In this document: piece after piece, positions 1-8,432 of the stretch
Position numbering within the stretch: position 1 is the stretch's first letter
Layout of the letters: every line of letters begins with the position of its first letter
The notes under the pieces: model-generated
The model's database searches: none
What the model saw: only the letters and a program-made list of their open reading frames with translations
Told to the model about the DNA's origin: nothing
NCBI GenBank assembly: GCA_965220715.1
Contig: OZ244843.1
Location: 3,844,001-3,908,000, forward strand
DNA: 64,000 bases
Reading direction: 5' to 3'
Source: Bin5 sp965220715
GTDB taxonomy: Bacteria; Chloroflexota; Anaerolineae; Caldilineales; Caldilineaceae
Position numbers and translations under genes: made by a program

Positions 1-1
1 A

Positions 2-982
2 TCGCTTACGCTATACAGGCCCAAGTCGGGAGAGGACCTGCTAATGGGGACCGTTGATGACGTTTCCCGACCATTGGACAGTTTCAACCAGCTGCACGGG
101 GAGAGCGCATTTTGTGCTGCCTGCCACTACGGCGTCAACGATACAACCATTATTTATAATTCATACGGGGAGTGGCTGGAAAGTCCATACAGTGATCCTG
201 ATACCGGCCAGACCTGCCAGGGATGTCATATGCCCGCTGCGCCGCGGCTGACATCCCGGATGGAGACCCTGGTGCAGACAGCGGCCTGGCTGGAAAGGGC
301 CAGCGGTCGTACGCTGCCCTCCGGGCTGGGCAAACTGGCCGAGCGCTCGCAGCGAAGCTATTTCGTTTACCCGGAAAAGGGGGGACTCTACCGGGAGCTG
401 GACCAGATCCACCAGCATCAGATGCCCGGGTCCACCGATGAACAGTTCCTGAGAGGCGCAATTGCGCTGGATGTAACGGCCGAAATCGAAGGAACTGAGA
501 TTGTTGTGAACACACAAGTACGCAACACGGGGGCAGGCCATCACTATCCCACCGGTTCGCCCCTGCGCCAGGTGCTACTGGTTGTGCGGGCGACCGACAG
601 CAGCGGAAATGAACTGCTCTTTATCGAGGGCGGGGAACTGCCTGAATGGGCTGGCGACGTGGCCGGAGAGGCAGGCCAGGGCTTCGCCAGGATTCTGCGC
701 GACACGCTCACGGGCGAAGAACCAACTTTTTCTCATTGGCGGATGGTGGAGTTGGTCGAGGACACGCGCATTCCTGCACAATCAACCAGTAGCAGTTCCT
801 ATGTTTTTGCCATTTCCGAGGAAGCCGATACCCAAGCCGGCACCGCTATACGCATAGAGGTGCAATTGATTTACCGTCGGGCGTTCCAACAGCTGCAGGC
901 GTGGAAGGGTTGGACAGATCCGGATATCATTTTGGCTTCGACACAGATACAACTTGATGTCGCGCCCCAAGAGAACCGCTAG
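2..982 (+). CDS. multihaem c-type cytochrome, C-terminal part (5' end outside window)
   Basis: The reading frame is open from the first bases of the window, so the gene almost certainly starts upstream; the first ATG in view is at 44. Two CxxCH haem-c attachment motifs are visible (CAACH and CQGCH, roughly residues 24 and 59 counted from that ATG), with a further HxH cluster near residue 123 that could supply axial ligands. The second half is a beta-rich domain of about 150 residues without CxxCH motifs. Such proteins are exported and carry electrons outside the cytoplasm; more haem motifs are expected in the missing N-terminal part. It ends 11 bp before an OppF-type ABC ATPase, which is probably chance neighbourhood rather than shared function. 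Class: multihaem cytochrome of unassigned pathway. Confidence 0.7.
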   Translation, partial: SLTLYRPKSGEDLLMGTVDDVSRPLDSFNQLHGESAFCAACHYGVNDTTIIYNSYGEWLESPYSDPDTGQTCQGCHMPAAPRLTSRMETLVQTAAWLERASGRTLPSGLGKLAERSQRSYFVYPEKGGLYRELDQIHQHQMPGSTDEQFLRGAIALDVTAEIEGTEIVVNTQVRNTGAGHHYPTGSPLRQVLLVVRATDSSGNELLFIEGGELPEWAGDVAGEAGQGFARILRDTLTGEEPTFSHWRMVELVEDTRIPAQSTSSSSYVFAISEEADTQAGTAIRIEVQLIYRRAFQQLQAWKGWTDPDIILASTQIQLDVAPQENR

Positions 983-993
983 AGCACACATAG

Positions 994-2010
994 ATGGAAG
1001 ATATTCTGTTGGAAGTCAATGACCTCAAGCAATGGTTTCCGATTCGCCAGGGATTGCTGCAACGCATAGTCGGGCACGTTAAGGCTGTCGATGGCGTTAG
1101 CTTCGTCATCCACCGTAACGAAGCCCTGGGACTTGTGGGAGAGAGCGGCTCCGGCAAAACGACTGTCGGGCGTTCCGTACTGCGGCTCTACGATCCGACG
1201 GCGGGCGAAATCTGGTACACCTCGGCCGAGGGCAAGCGCATCGACATCGCTAATATTGACCTGGCTGACATGAAGCCCCTGCGAAAAGAGATGCGCATGA
1301 TTTTCCAGGATCCGTTCAGTTCTCTCAATCCGAGGCTTACGGTGAAGGACCTGATTGGGGAGCCGCTCATCATTCACAAAGAGGCCTCGGGCGGGGAGTT
1401 GGAGGACAGGGTTGCTCAATTAATGGCTGCGGTAGGGCTCGACCCGACCCACAGGCGGCGCTATCCCCACGAATTCTCCGGCGGACAGCGTCAGCGTATT
1501 GGTCTTGCACGAACGCTTGCCCTAAGGCCGCGACTTATCATTGCCGATGAGCCGGTATCGGCGCTGGATGTGTCGATTCAGGCCCAGGTGCTCAACCTGC
1601 TCCAGGAGTTGAAGGACGAACTGGGGTTGACCTATCTCTTCATTGCCCACGACCTGTCGGTTGTTGAGCATATGTGTGACCGGATCGCGGTCATGTATGT
1701 GGGGCGGCTGGTGGAAGTTGCCGAATCGGACAAACTTTTGCGGCGCCCGCTTCACCCGTATACGGAAGCGTTGGTTTCCGCGATTCCGCCGGCCGACCCG
1801 GACATCAAGCTAAATCGGATCATTCTGGAGGGTGACATTCCCAGTCCGGCCAATCCGCCGCCTGGTTGCGTATTTCATCCCCGCTGCCTTTACGCGCAGG
1901 AGCAATGCATGAAAGAGGTGCCGCACCTGGAGGAGATCGAGCCCGGCCACTTTGCCAGCTGTCATTTCGCCCAGGAACTGACGTTGCAGGGAATCGGAGA
2001 CATCGAATGA
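994..2010 (+). CDS. oligopeptide/dipeptide-type ABC transporter ATP-binding protein (OppF/DppF family)
   Basis: This is an ATPase subunit that would power a peptide or oligosaccharide importer from the inner face of the membrane. Visible motifs are Walker A GESGSGKTT (residues 49-57), a Q-loop (IFQDPFSSLNPR), the signature SGGQRQR, Walker B LIIADEP followed by the D-loop SALD, and the switch His in FIAHD. The C-terminus carries the oligopeptide-transporter extension with its cysteine-containing CVFHPRC segment. At 338 residues it has the normal family length. The permease, the OppD partner and a binding protein are not adjacent downstream, so they should lie upstream of the window or elsewhere. 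The next gene overlaps its stop codon by 4 bp (ATGA), so the two are translationally coupled. Substrate is unknown; in Chloroflexota such ATPases also serve sugar importers. Confidence 0.9.
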   Translation: MEDILLEVNDLKQWFPIRQGLLQRIVGHVKAVDGVSFVIHRNEALGLVGESGSGKTTVGRSVLRLYDPTAGEIWYTSAEGKRIDIANIDLADMKPLRKEMRMIFQDPFSSLNPRLTVKDLIGEPLIIHKEASGGELEDRVAQLMAAVGLDPTHRRRYPHEFSGGQRQRIGLARTLALRPRLIIADEPVSALDVSIQAQVLNLLQELKDELGLTYLFIAHDLSVVEHMCDRIAVMYVGRLVEVAESDKLLRRPLHPYTEALVSAIPPADPDIKLNRIILEGDIPSPANPPPGCVFHPRCLYAQEQCMKEVPHLEEIEPGHFASCHFAQELTLQGIGDIE

Positions 2011-2369
2011 CCGATGACCTCTCTGCCAGAAGGAAAATAAACGTTGACGCGGCGCTGCTTGCCTATCTACTTCCCGTGGTAGGGCCGGTATACATCCTGG
2101 CCCTCAGGAAGGACGACGCCTTTTCCAGGTACCATGCTTTCCAGTCACTGACAATTGTGTTGGCACTGATACTGGCGCCAACGGCCTGGTTTTTGTTCTC
2201 GTGGCTGGTCTCTCTCCTGCCCTTCGGCGGCGTAGTTGCAGCATATATTTTTGCCTTGGTAATCGCTGTCTATTTGGCGGCAGTCGCGTCCTGGGTGGCG
2301 GGAATCGTCAATGCACTTCGTGCCCGGCGTAAACCAGTGCCCTTTTTTGGGCGCATGTTGGGGACATGA
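2007..2369 (+). CDS. small membrane protein, DUF4870/Tic20-like
   Basis: The 120-residue product starts at an ATG that overlaps the stop of the ABC ATPase gene (ATGA), which decides the start over upstream in-frame codons lying inside that gene. The sequence shows three hydrophobic segments (about residues 17-33, 45-67 and 72-95) with a short basic C-terminus (RARRKPVPFFG). Length, three-helix layout and the motif DAFSRYHAFQSL resemble the DUF4870/Tic20-like family, whose members keep a YHAxQS-type motif between the first helices. No enzymatic residues are apparent. The role is unknown; coupling to the ABC ATPase suggests co-expression, but such proteins occur in many contexts. Confidence 0.7.
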   Translation: MTDDLSARRKINVDAALLAYLLPVVGPVYILALRKDDAFSRYHAFQSLTIVLALILAPTAWFLFSWLVSLLPFGGVVAAYIFALVIAVYLAAVASWVAGIVNALRARRKPVPFFGRMLGT

Positions 2370-2546
2370 ACGGCGCGGCGGTTGGGGCAACGGCAGGGCC
2401 TGATGCTATGATCGATACTGAGAGCCGAAATGACGGTATGGGTATGCGGCCGCCATTTCGATTCTATCCGGCTGCAGTTCAACGAAAGGGTAGGCGTCGA
2501 GAAGCGGCGCGTCCATTCCCGTTAATCAATTAAAGGTGGTACGAAA

Positions 2547-3947
2547 ATGACCAAGATTTCATTCATCGGCGCCGGCAGCTTTGGATTCACGCGCAAGCTT
2601 GTCAAAGACGTGCTCACTTTTCCTCTTCTTGAGGATGCCACCATCTGTCTGATGGACATAGACCCTCTTAAGCTCAAATACATCGAGCAGTCAATAAAAC
2701 GCATCGTACGCGAAGGGGATTATCCCGCCAGCGTCGAGTCCACTATCAGCCGCGAGGAAGCCTTGGATGGCGCCGACTACGTTATCGTCACAATTCTGGT
2801 CGGCCAAACCCGTGTGTGGCGCAGTGACATCGAGATTCCCAAGCAGTACGGTGTCGACACAAATATCGGCGACACGCGCGGTCCTTCCGGTATTTTCCGC
2901 TCCATGCGTACCACGCCGGTGATGGTGGACATTGCCAGGGATATGGAAAGACTCTGTCCGGATGCGGTAATGCTCAACTATACAAACCCGATGGTTATCA
3001 ATTGCCGAGCCATTCAGAAGGAAACCAGTATCGTCGCGACGGGCCTCTGCCACAGCGTGCAGGGCACTGCAAACATGCTGGCGCGCTGGATCGGTGCGCC
3101 TGCCGACGAGATAACCTTCACCTGCGCCGGCATCAACCACATGGCCTGGTATCTGAAATACGAATGGAACGGCGAGGACGCTTACCCACTTATCCGCAAG
3201 GCCATAACAGAGCGGGCAGAGGTCTACAACGAAGAGCAGGTGCGCAATGAGATGTATTTGCACCTCGACTACTACCCGACCGAATCGAGCGGTCACCACT
3301 CCGAGTACAATCCTTGGTTCCGCAAGCGCCCGGACCTGATAGAGCAGTACTGCACGCACGGTACTGGCTGGAACCCCGGCGAATACGCTTATGTCCTGAA
3401 GCACTATTCGGAACGGGAGGAGACGTGGCACGAACAGATTCGGGACTGGCTCGACAATCCCGACCCCCTGGATCTGTCTCGGGGGTATGAATACGCTGCC
3501 TACATCATCAATGCGCTGGAGGGAGGCGAGCCGTTTCAGTTCAACGGCAACGTGCCCAATGGCAGCGGCTCGACGCCGCTGGTGGACAACCTGCCGGTGG
3601 GCGCGTGCGTCGAAATCCCGGTCTGGGCAAGCAGCAAAGGGCTGGAGAGTGTGCGAGTGGGCCCTCTGCCGGCGTCGGTTGCCATGCTGACCGGCCTTAG
3701 TTCACAGATCGAAGAGATGGCGGTTGAGGGCATATTGGAAGGTGATCCGCGCAAGATTTTCCAGGCAATTCTGCACGACCCCTTGACGACTGCGGTATTG
3801 ACTATGGCTGAGATTCGCGAGATGGTCAATGAGATGTTTGCCGCCAATGTCGAGCACCTGCCAACTTTTTCCAGTTACGAAGTCGAAGGGGACCGGCCGA
3901 TGCGACTCTTGACCGAGCCGCAGCTGGAACCGATTCTGGCTGATTGA
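2547..3947 (+). CDS. glycoside hydrolase family 4 (alpha-glucosidase/alpha-galactosidase type)
   Basis: GH4 enzymes cleave glycosides by an NAD-dependent oxidation-elimination mechanism needing Mn2+ and reducing conditions in the cytoplasm. The N-terminus is a Rossmann fold with the NAD motif GAGSFGF (residues 8-14) and an acidic strand end (LMDID). The metal ligands typical of the family are present: Cys168-His169 in GLCHS and His198 in INHMAW. The length of 466 residues is standard. An AGGTGG ribosome site lies about 8 nt before the ATG. The Cys-His pair and the SGHHSEY segment favour the alpha-glycosidase (MelA/AglA-like) branch over 6-phospho-beta-glucosidases. It is followed 36 bp later by a NIPSNAP gene, probably in one transcript. 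Exact sugar specificity cannot be read from sequence. Confidence 0.9.
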   Translation: MTKISFIGAGSFGFTRKLVKDVLTFPLLEDATICLMDIDPLKLKYIEQSIKRIVREGDYPASVESTISREEALDGADYVIVTILVGQTRVWRSDIEIPKQYGVDTNIGDTRGPSGIFRSMRTTPVMVDIARDMERLCPDAVMLNYTNPMVINCRAIQKETSIVATGLCHSVQGTANMLARWIGAPADEITFTCAGINHMAWYLKYEWNGEDAYPLIRKAITERAEVYNEEQVRNEMYLHLDYYPTESSGHHSEYNPWFRKRPDLIEQYCTHGTGWNPGEYAYVLKHYSEREETWHEQIRDWLDNPDPLDLSRGYEYAAYIINALEGGEPFQFNGNVPNGSGSTPLVDNLPVGACVEIPVWASSKGLESVRVGPLPASVAMLTGLSSQIEEMAVEGILEGDPRKIFQAILHDPLTTAVLTMAEIREMVNEMFAANVEHLPTFSSYEVEGDRPMRLLTEPQLEPILAD

Positions 3948-3983
3948 AAGGGAATATTCCAAAACACAAAGGGAGAGCGCCCA

Positions 3984-4304
3984 ATGTTGTACGAGTACCG
4001 TATCTACGAGTGTCACCCTGGCAAACGGGACGAATGGGTTCAATACATGGAAAGTGTGATCATCCCCTTCCAGGTATCAAAGGGAATGGTCGTTGCCGGT
4101 TCATTCATCGACGAGGAAGATGAGAACTGCTACGTGTGGATGCGTCGGTTCAAGGACGAGGCCGACCGGGAGGCACTCTACGAAGCAGTATACCAGTCCG
4201 ACGGATGGCTGAATGAGATCGGGCCTCGCATCCCCGACATGCTCAACCGATCGACCATCAAGGTCATGCGTCTTGTGCCAACTGAAAAGTCAGTAATGCA
4301 GTAG
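3984..4304 (+). CDS. NIPSNAP family protein
   Basis: The 106-residue protein opens with YEYRIYE, the characteristic start of NIPSNAP/ferredoxin-like alpha-beta barrel proteins, followed by a helix (GKRDEWVQYME) and strands containing a WMRRFKDEADR segment that matches the family pattern W-x-x-x-F-x-(D/S). Family members are small dimeric proteins of poorly defined role, often placed beside sugar-catabolic or oxidoreductase genes in Chloroflexota and Planctomycetes. A GGGAGAG ribosome site precedes the ATG. It lies just downstream of the GH4 glycosidase on the same strand and converges with the transglutaminase gene that follows. Function beyond family membership is not known. Confidence 0.85.
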   Translation: MLYEYRIYECHPGKRDEWVQYMESVIIPFQVSKGMVVAGSFIDEEDENCYVWMRRFKDEADREALYEAVYQSDGWLNEIGPRIPDMLNRSTIKVMRLVPTEKSVMQ

Positions 4305-4414
4305 GGATAACGTAAACTGAGGCGGGTCAACAACATTGAACCGTGCGAGGCCCCAACGGAAGGCGGGCCGGCCAGGTTAAATGGGGTTGCCCGCCTGTCC
4401 CGCCTGGCTCGGAC

Positions 4415-5395
4415 CTATTGTTGCTGCTGCTGTTGTTGATCCTTTTCGCGTCGCAGCCGCGAACTGTTCGATTCCTCTTCCTGCTCCCTGGTCGACCAAT
4501 TTCCGTTGAACAGCAGGTCGGGCGGAATAGCTTCGTCCTCAGCTTCAGAGATGTGGACCCCTACGGTAAGTTCGCTACGCGAGCCACCTTTGTAGGTCCC
4601 CCTTGTAGGGGGAACGTCGGCGTAATCTCTGCCGACCGCTATGCGGATATGCTTATCGTTTACATGCGTGTTGTTAGTTGGATCCAGCCCTATCCAGCCC
4701 GAGGCAGGCAGGAATGCCTCCACCCACGCATGGGATGCCCCGGAGATGTCGGTCTCCTCTTTGTTTTCCTGTTCCTGGAAGATGTAACCGCTGATATAGC
4801 GCGCGGGGATACCTGCCCTACGCAGTAAGGCAATCATGATGTGCGCGTAATCCTGACAAACGCCGCGGCGATTCTGTAGGGCGATATCAATTGGCGAATC
4901 AACGGCCGTGCTGTACGGCGTATATTCCAGGGCAGCATGAATCCGGAAATTCAACTGGATGAGAGCGCTCAGAGGATCCTGGTCGCGGCTGAAACCGATC
5001 TCTTCTGCGAAGTCGGATAGCAGCAGGGTAGTGCGAGCAAAATGGCTGGGCGACAGCCAGTCCCAATGCTGGCCGGTTGCGGCGACCTCGCCCAATCCGG
5101 TCCATTCAGAAGAATCCAGCTCAACTGGCAAGGGTGCTGCCTCCTGGACCATTACAAGGGTATTGGCGCGCAAAATCAACTCGGAATGGCGTCTGGGAAT
5201 GTCGAAATAGTGGATCGTGTTCTGCATGCAGTCGCTGGCCATCAGTATCTGGGCGTGCGGCCAGACTTCCAGTTGGAAGTTGAGACAGCGCTGCTGGCGG
5301 TCGGTACGAGGTTGCATGCGCACTTCCATCGTGCTCTCGCTGACCGCCGGATCATATCGATATCTGGTGTGATGGTGAATAGTGTAGTATTTCAT
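4415..5395 (-). CDS. transglutaminase-like cysteine protease-fold protein with C-terminal polyglutamine tail
   Basis: Third gene of the operon formed with the alpha-E and ATP-grasp genes; only 23 bp separate it from alpha-E. Residues 1-80 match the bacterial transglutaminase N-terminal beta domain (start MKYYTIHHHTRYRYD). The catalytic triad of the core is visible as Cys180 (GVCQDYAH), His222 (SHAWVEAF) and Asp238 (GLDPTN). The family is predicted to cleave or form amide bonds, and in this operon type it is thought to act on peptides made by the ATP-grasp protein. Oddity: the last seven residues (320-326) are all glutamine, encoded by CAA/CAG codons at 4418-4438 directly before the stop, after a charged low-complexity stretch rich in Glu, Ser and Arg. 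No signal peptide, so cytoplasmic. Confidence 0.92.
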   Translation of the reverse strand: MKYYTIHHHTRYRYDPAVSESTMEVRMQPRTDRQQRCLNFQLEVWPHAQILMASDCMQNTIHYFDIPRRHSELILRANTLVMVQEAAPLPVELDSSEWTGLGEVAATGQHWDWLSPSHFARTTLLLSDFAEEIGFSRDQDPLSALIQLNFRIHAALEYTPYSTAVDSPIDIALQNRRGVCQDYAHIMIALLRRAGIPARYISGYIFQEQENKEETDISGASHAWVEAFLPASGWIGLDPTNNTHVNDKHIRIAVGRDYADVPPTRGTYKGGSRSELTVGVHISEAEDEAIPPDLLFNGNWSTREQEEESNSSRLRREKDQQQQQQQ

Positions 5396-5418
5396 TTGTT
5401 CAGTTTAAGGATGGGCTG

Positions 5419-6396
5419 TCAGGAAAATACCTCATCGATCGGATAGTCGAAATAGGCTTCATTCAGCGCATCGTGGATTTGGTCGCAATTTTTCATAATG
5501 TCGACGATAAAGGGCTGCGGCCCAATTTGAACGACGTCATCGATCTGGCTGTACTGCAGATGGGCCCGCAGTTTTCCAGCGGTTCGATTCAGGTCTCCTG
5601 CGCGGCGGGACTCGGTTGCACCTGCGAGTTGCTCAAGCAAGTTGGCTAATTGGTTGACATTGAATCTTGCGGAATATGGCAGGTATGAATGGAGCAACAG
5701 AAAGGTCGTCACTAAACGCGTTTCTGGCCGGGGATCGTAAACCCTGCAATACGATTCAAACGAGTTGCAGGCGCGGAGGACTCCAATGCCATTGAGCGGA
5801 TCAACTGTCTCCAGGTTTTCTCCGCCCTCAACGCCAAAGTAGCGAAAATGTGCTTGCAAGAGGCTGCATACCGAGAATACGCGCTCCAGGTGTCCTCCGA
5901 CCTGAATATAGAGCCACCCTTCATCGTGCAATTGTGTTGAAAATGCCAGGCCTTGAAAGAGAGAGACACTGCTTTCGAGTTCCCTGAAGAAGTTGTCACG
6001 CTCGTCGTTCCAATTGTGGTGGCCTTGCCAGGAATTCAGACGCAAATAGAGTCTGTTTATGTGTTCCCAAAGTTGACTGCTCAGTTGGGAGCGTACGGAG
6101 CGGGCGTTTGTTCTGGCCAGGTTGATACAATTTGATATCGAGTTTTGTTTTTCGGCGTCGAACGTTAGATTGTGAGCCATCTTCAGGGCTTCTTCGTTGT
6201 CCACGACACCATTCTTCATGAGTGGAGGGGGCTGGCGCAAAGCGGAGAAGAACTGCTGCCAGCCACGATCGTTGCCGGCCTGAGCGGCCTGGCCGACCAT
6301 GAAGTTCATTCGAACTCTAAGAAGGCGGATTGTGTTTTCCGCCCGCTCCATATAGCGCCCGAGCCAATACATACTGTCAGCCGATCTTGAGAGCAT
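5419..6396 (-). CDS. alpha-E domain-containing protein (DUF403)
   Basis: The protein begins MLSRSADSMYWLGRYMERAENT, the hallmark of the alpha-E (DUF403) family, an all-helical protein of roughly 310-330 residues (here 325). Alpha-E genes nearly always sit between a circularly permuted ATP-grasp gene and a transglutaminase-like gene, exactly as here: 22 bp after the ATP-grasp stop and 23 bp before the transglutaminase. The biochemical role is not established; comparative genomics proposes that the trio makes and trims a small peptide or peptide tag. No membrane segment is seen. The tight spacing indicates one transcript reading leftward. Confidence 0.93.
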   Translation of the reverse strand: MLSRSADSMYWLGRYMERAENTIRLLRVRMNFMVGQAAQAGNDRGWQQFFSALRQPPPLMKNGVVDNEEALKMAHNLTFDAEKQNSISNCINLARTNARSVRSQLSSQLWEHINRLYLRLNSWQGHHNWNDERDNFFRELESSVSLFQGLAFSTQLHDEGWLYIQVGGHLERVFSVCSLLQAHFRYFGVEGGENLETVDPLNGIGVLRACNSFESYCRVYDPRPETRLVTTFLLLHSYLPYSARFNVNQLANLLEQLAGATESRRAGDLNRTAGKLRAHLQYSQIDDVVQIGPQPFIVDIMKNCDQIHDALNEAYFDYPIDEVFS

Positions 6397-6418
6397 GATC
6401 GCGTTTCCTATATTGGGC

Positions 6419-7903
6419 TCAACTTTCTTGCAAGATCCAGGTGTCCTTGCTGCCGCCGCCTTGGGATGAATTTACCACAAGCGATCCTTCACGCAGGGCT
6501 ACGCGCGACAGTCCTCCGGGAACAATGACCGTGTTTTCCTTCTCACCGCCGTAGAGTACAAAGGGACGTAGATCAACGTGGCGGGAGACTACATTGCCAT
6601 TTATGTAACAAGGAGCACGGGAAAGGTTCAGCGTTGGCTGAGCAATAAAGTTACGAGGATCAGCCTGTATCTGTTGGCGGAAGTTCTCACGATCCTGACG
6701 CGTGCTGTAAGGGCCGATAAGCATGCCGTATCCACCGGACTCGCCGACGGCTTTGACGACCAGTTTGTCGAGATTCTCGAGCACGTAGGCACATTCGTCT
6801 TCGCGCATGCAGAGATAGGTGTCAATATTCTGCAGGATCGGATCTTCACCCAGATAATATCGGATCATTTCGGGTACGAAAGAGTAGACCGCCTTGTCAT
6901 CGGCTATTCCAGTTCCTATAGTGTTGGCAAGCGTTACATTTCCAGCGCGATAGGCGTTGAACAGGCCGGGAACTCCCAGGACTGAATCTGTGCGAAAGTG
7001 TAACGGATCGACGTACTCGTCGTCGATGCGACGATAGATGACGTCAACTCGTTGTAACCCGCCAGTCGTTCGCATGTACACAAATCCGTCATGGATGAGC
7101 AAGTCCGCGCCCTCGACAAGCTCGATTCCCATAACGCGCGCCAAGAAGGTGTGCTCAAAGTAGGCTGAATTGAAGATCCCAGGTGTCAACAAGACGATTG
7201 TCGCGTCGCGCCCTTTAGGTGTTAGCGCCTGCAACTGTTCCAACAACACCTGGCCATAGTGACCGATAGGCTGGATGCCATATCCGCCAAACATTACGGG
7301 GAAGACCTGAGTCATCACCTCCCTATTGGCAAGCATATAGGAAACGCCACTGGGCACACGCAGGTTGTCTTCCAAAACGGCGAATTCGCCGCTGGGAAGA
7401 CGTACGAGGTCGGAACCAACTATCGATGTGTAAACGTCATTGGCGACCCTGACACCCCTCATCTCCCTCTGATAGTTCCGGCAACTGTAAATGAGATCGA
7501 ACGGTACTCTCCCTTCCTGCAAAATACGCCCCTCATGGTAAACATCGCGCAGGAAAAGATTGATGGCGTGAATGCGCTGGCGCAAACCGCTGTCGATGGT
7601 ATTCCATTCTTGGTCGCTTATGATGCGGGGAAGGATGTCGTAAGGGAAGATGCGTTCAATCGTGGAGTCTTCGCCATAAACGGTGAAGGTGATGCCCCGG
7701 TTCAGAAACGTCAGATCGGCGGCCTGTTGACGCTGCGTAAGTTCGCTGGCTTGCAGTTCAAGGATACTCTGAAGCAACTTCTGGTACGGCTCCCGGGGAC
7801 GGCCGTTAGCTTGAAACATCTCGTCGAAAATGTTTCCGTCCAAGGCATAACTGTTGAATGGGCTGAGGGCATTTTCGCTTTCTGTTTCGTTTTGATTTGA
7901 CAC
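6419..7903 (-). CDS. circularly permuted type 2 ATP-grasp protein
   Basis: First gene of the ATP-grasp/alpha-E/transglutaminase operon; 494 residues, as usual for the family (DUF404/DUF407 region). Recognisable stretches include PFDLIYS, LVRLPSG, VLEDNLRVPSGVSYM, the LTPG-IFNSAYFEH segment, DDKAVYSFVP, LVVKAVGESGGYGM (glycine-rich ATP loop) and HVDLRPFV. ATP-grasp enzymes form amide bonds through acyl-phosphate intermediates, so a peptide-ligase activity is expected; the substrate is unknown. The circular permutation places the glycine-rich loop late in the chain, near residue 400. No promoter is obvious in the upstream 500 bp, which are shared with the divergent DapA-like gene. Confidence 0.93.
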   Translation of the reverse strand: MSNQNETESENALSPFNSYALDGNIFDEMFQANGRPREPYQKLLQSILELQASELTQRQQAADLTFLNRGITFTVYGEDSTIERIFPYDILPRIISDQEWNTIDSGLRQRIHAINLFLRDVYHEGRILQEGRVPFDLIYSCRNYQREMRGVRVANDVYTSIVGSDLVRLPSGEFAVLEDNLRVPSGVSYMLANREVMTQVFPVMFGGYGIQPIGHYGQVLLEQLQALTPKGRDATIVLLTPGIFNSAYFEHTFLARVMGIELVEGADLLIHDGFVYMRTTGGLQRVDVIYRRIDDEYVDPLHFRTDSVLGVPGLFNAYRAGNVTLANTIGTGIADDKAVYSFVPEMIRYYLGEDPILQNIDTYLCMREDECAYVLENLDKLVVKAVGESGGYGMLIGPYSTRQDRENFRQQIQADPRNFIAQPTLNLSRAPCYINGNVVSRHVDLRPFVLYGGEKENTVIVPGGLSRVALREGSLVVNSSQGGGSKDTWILQES

Positions 7904-8432
7904 TTAAATTCCTGCCATTGCTTCTTGTTGGATGAATTCCAGGAGGCTGGCAAAGGCGAAATGTGCTCAAATCTCTTGCCGGTTCTGGCAGCGCCAAGGT
8001 TTGAAGATCTCTTTTCTGCGCCATGCAGCCCTTGTTTCCCTCAGTACTCAATCAGAACTTTGTCAAGGCCCCCGAAAAGGTCAGGGGAAAGATTCGTTAG
8101 ATATTTAGTTGAAGCGAACTGTAGTTGGAAAGTAGTAAGACTCCCCTGAATGCAAGGCCATTTAGTGGAATTGGCGTATTATGCCCAATGTTGGTCACTC
8201 TATGCAAGCCGCAAAAAAGTTGCGTGGAAAGCGAACCAAGCTCCAGTCTGAGCGGCCCGGCCTCAAGGCGCGACCGAACCGTGTCCTGGCGATCGGTCGG
8301 AGGCACACGGCGCGCTGCAGCAGCGGCGGGACCGGTCCATTTGACAATGCCGACCTGCTGGTCGTAACATGTAGTAATCCGTTCGTCAGCGCCAACTGCC
8401 ATCGCCTGTTAGAGATTGAGAGGAACAATGGT
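7904..8432. other. divergent intergenic region
   Basis: About 530 bp separate the leftward ATP-grasp operon from the rightward DapA-like gene. Frames that cross it show no family resemblance. A sigma70-type promoter for the rightward gene is seen at 8341-8370. I do not recognise a leftward promoter or any RNA structure. Confidence 0.5.
8341..8370 (+). promoter_or_regulatory. putative sigma70 promoter of the DapA-like gene
   Basis: A perfect -35 TTGACA (8341-8346) is followed after 18 bp by TAACAT (8365-8370), one mismatch from TATAAT except for the third and fourth bases. Transcription would start near 8377, about 55 bp before the ATG at 8433. Confidence 0.45.

Noticed and set aside
4343..4828. 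Plus-strand frame antisense to the transglutaminase with a leucine run
   Set aside because: It is the complement of the polyglutamine tract and of a clearly coding minus-strand gene.
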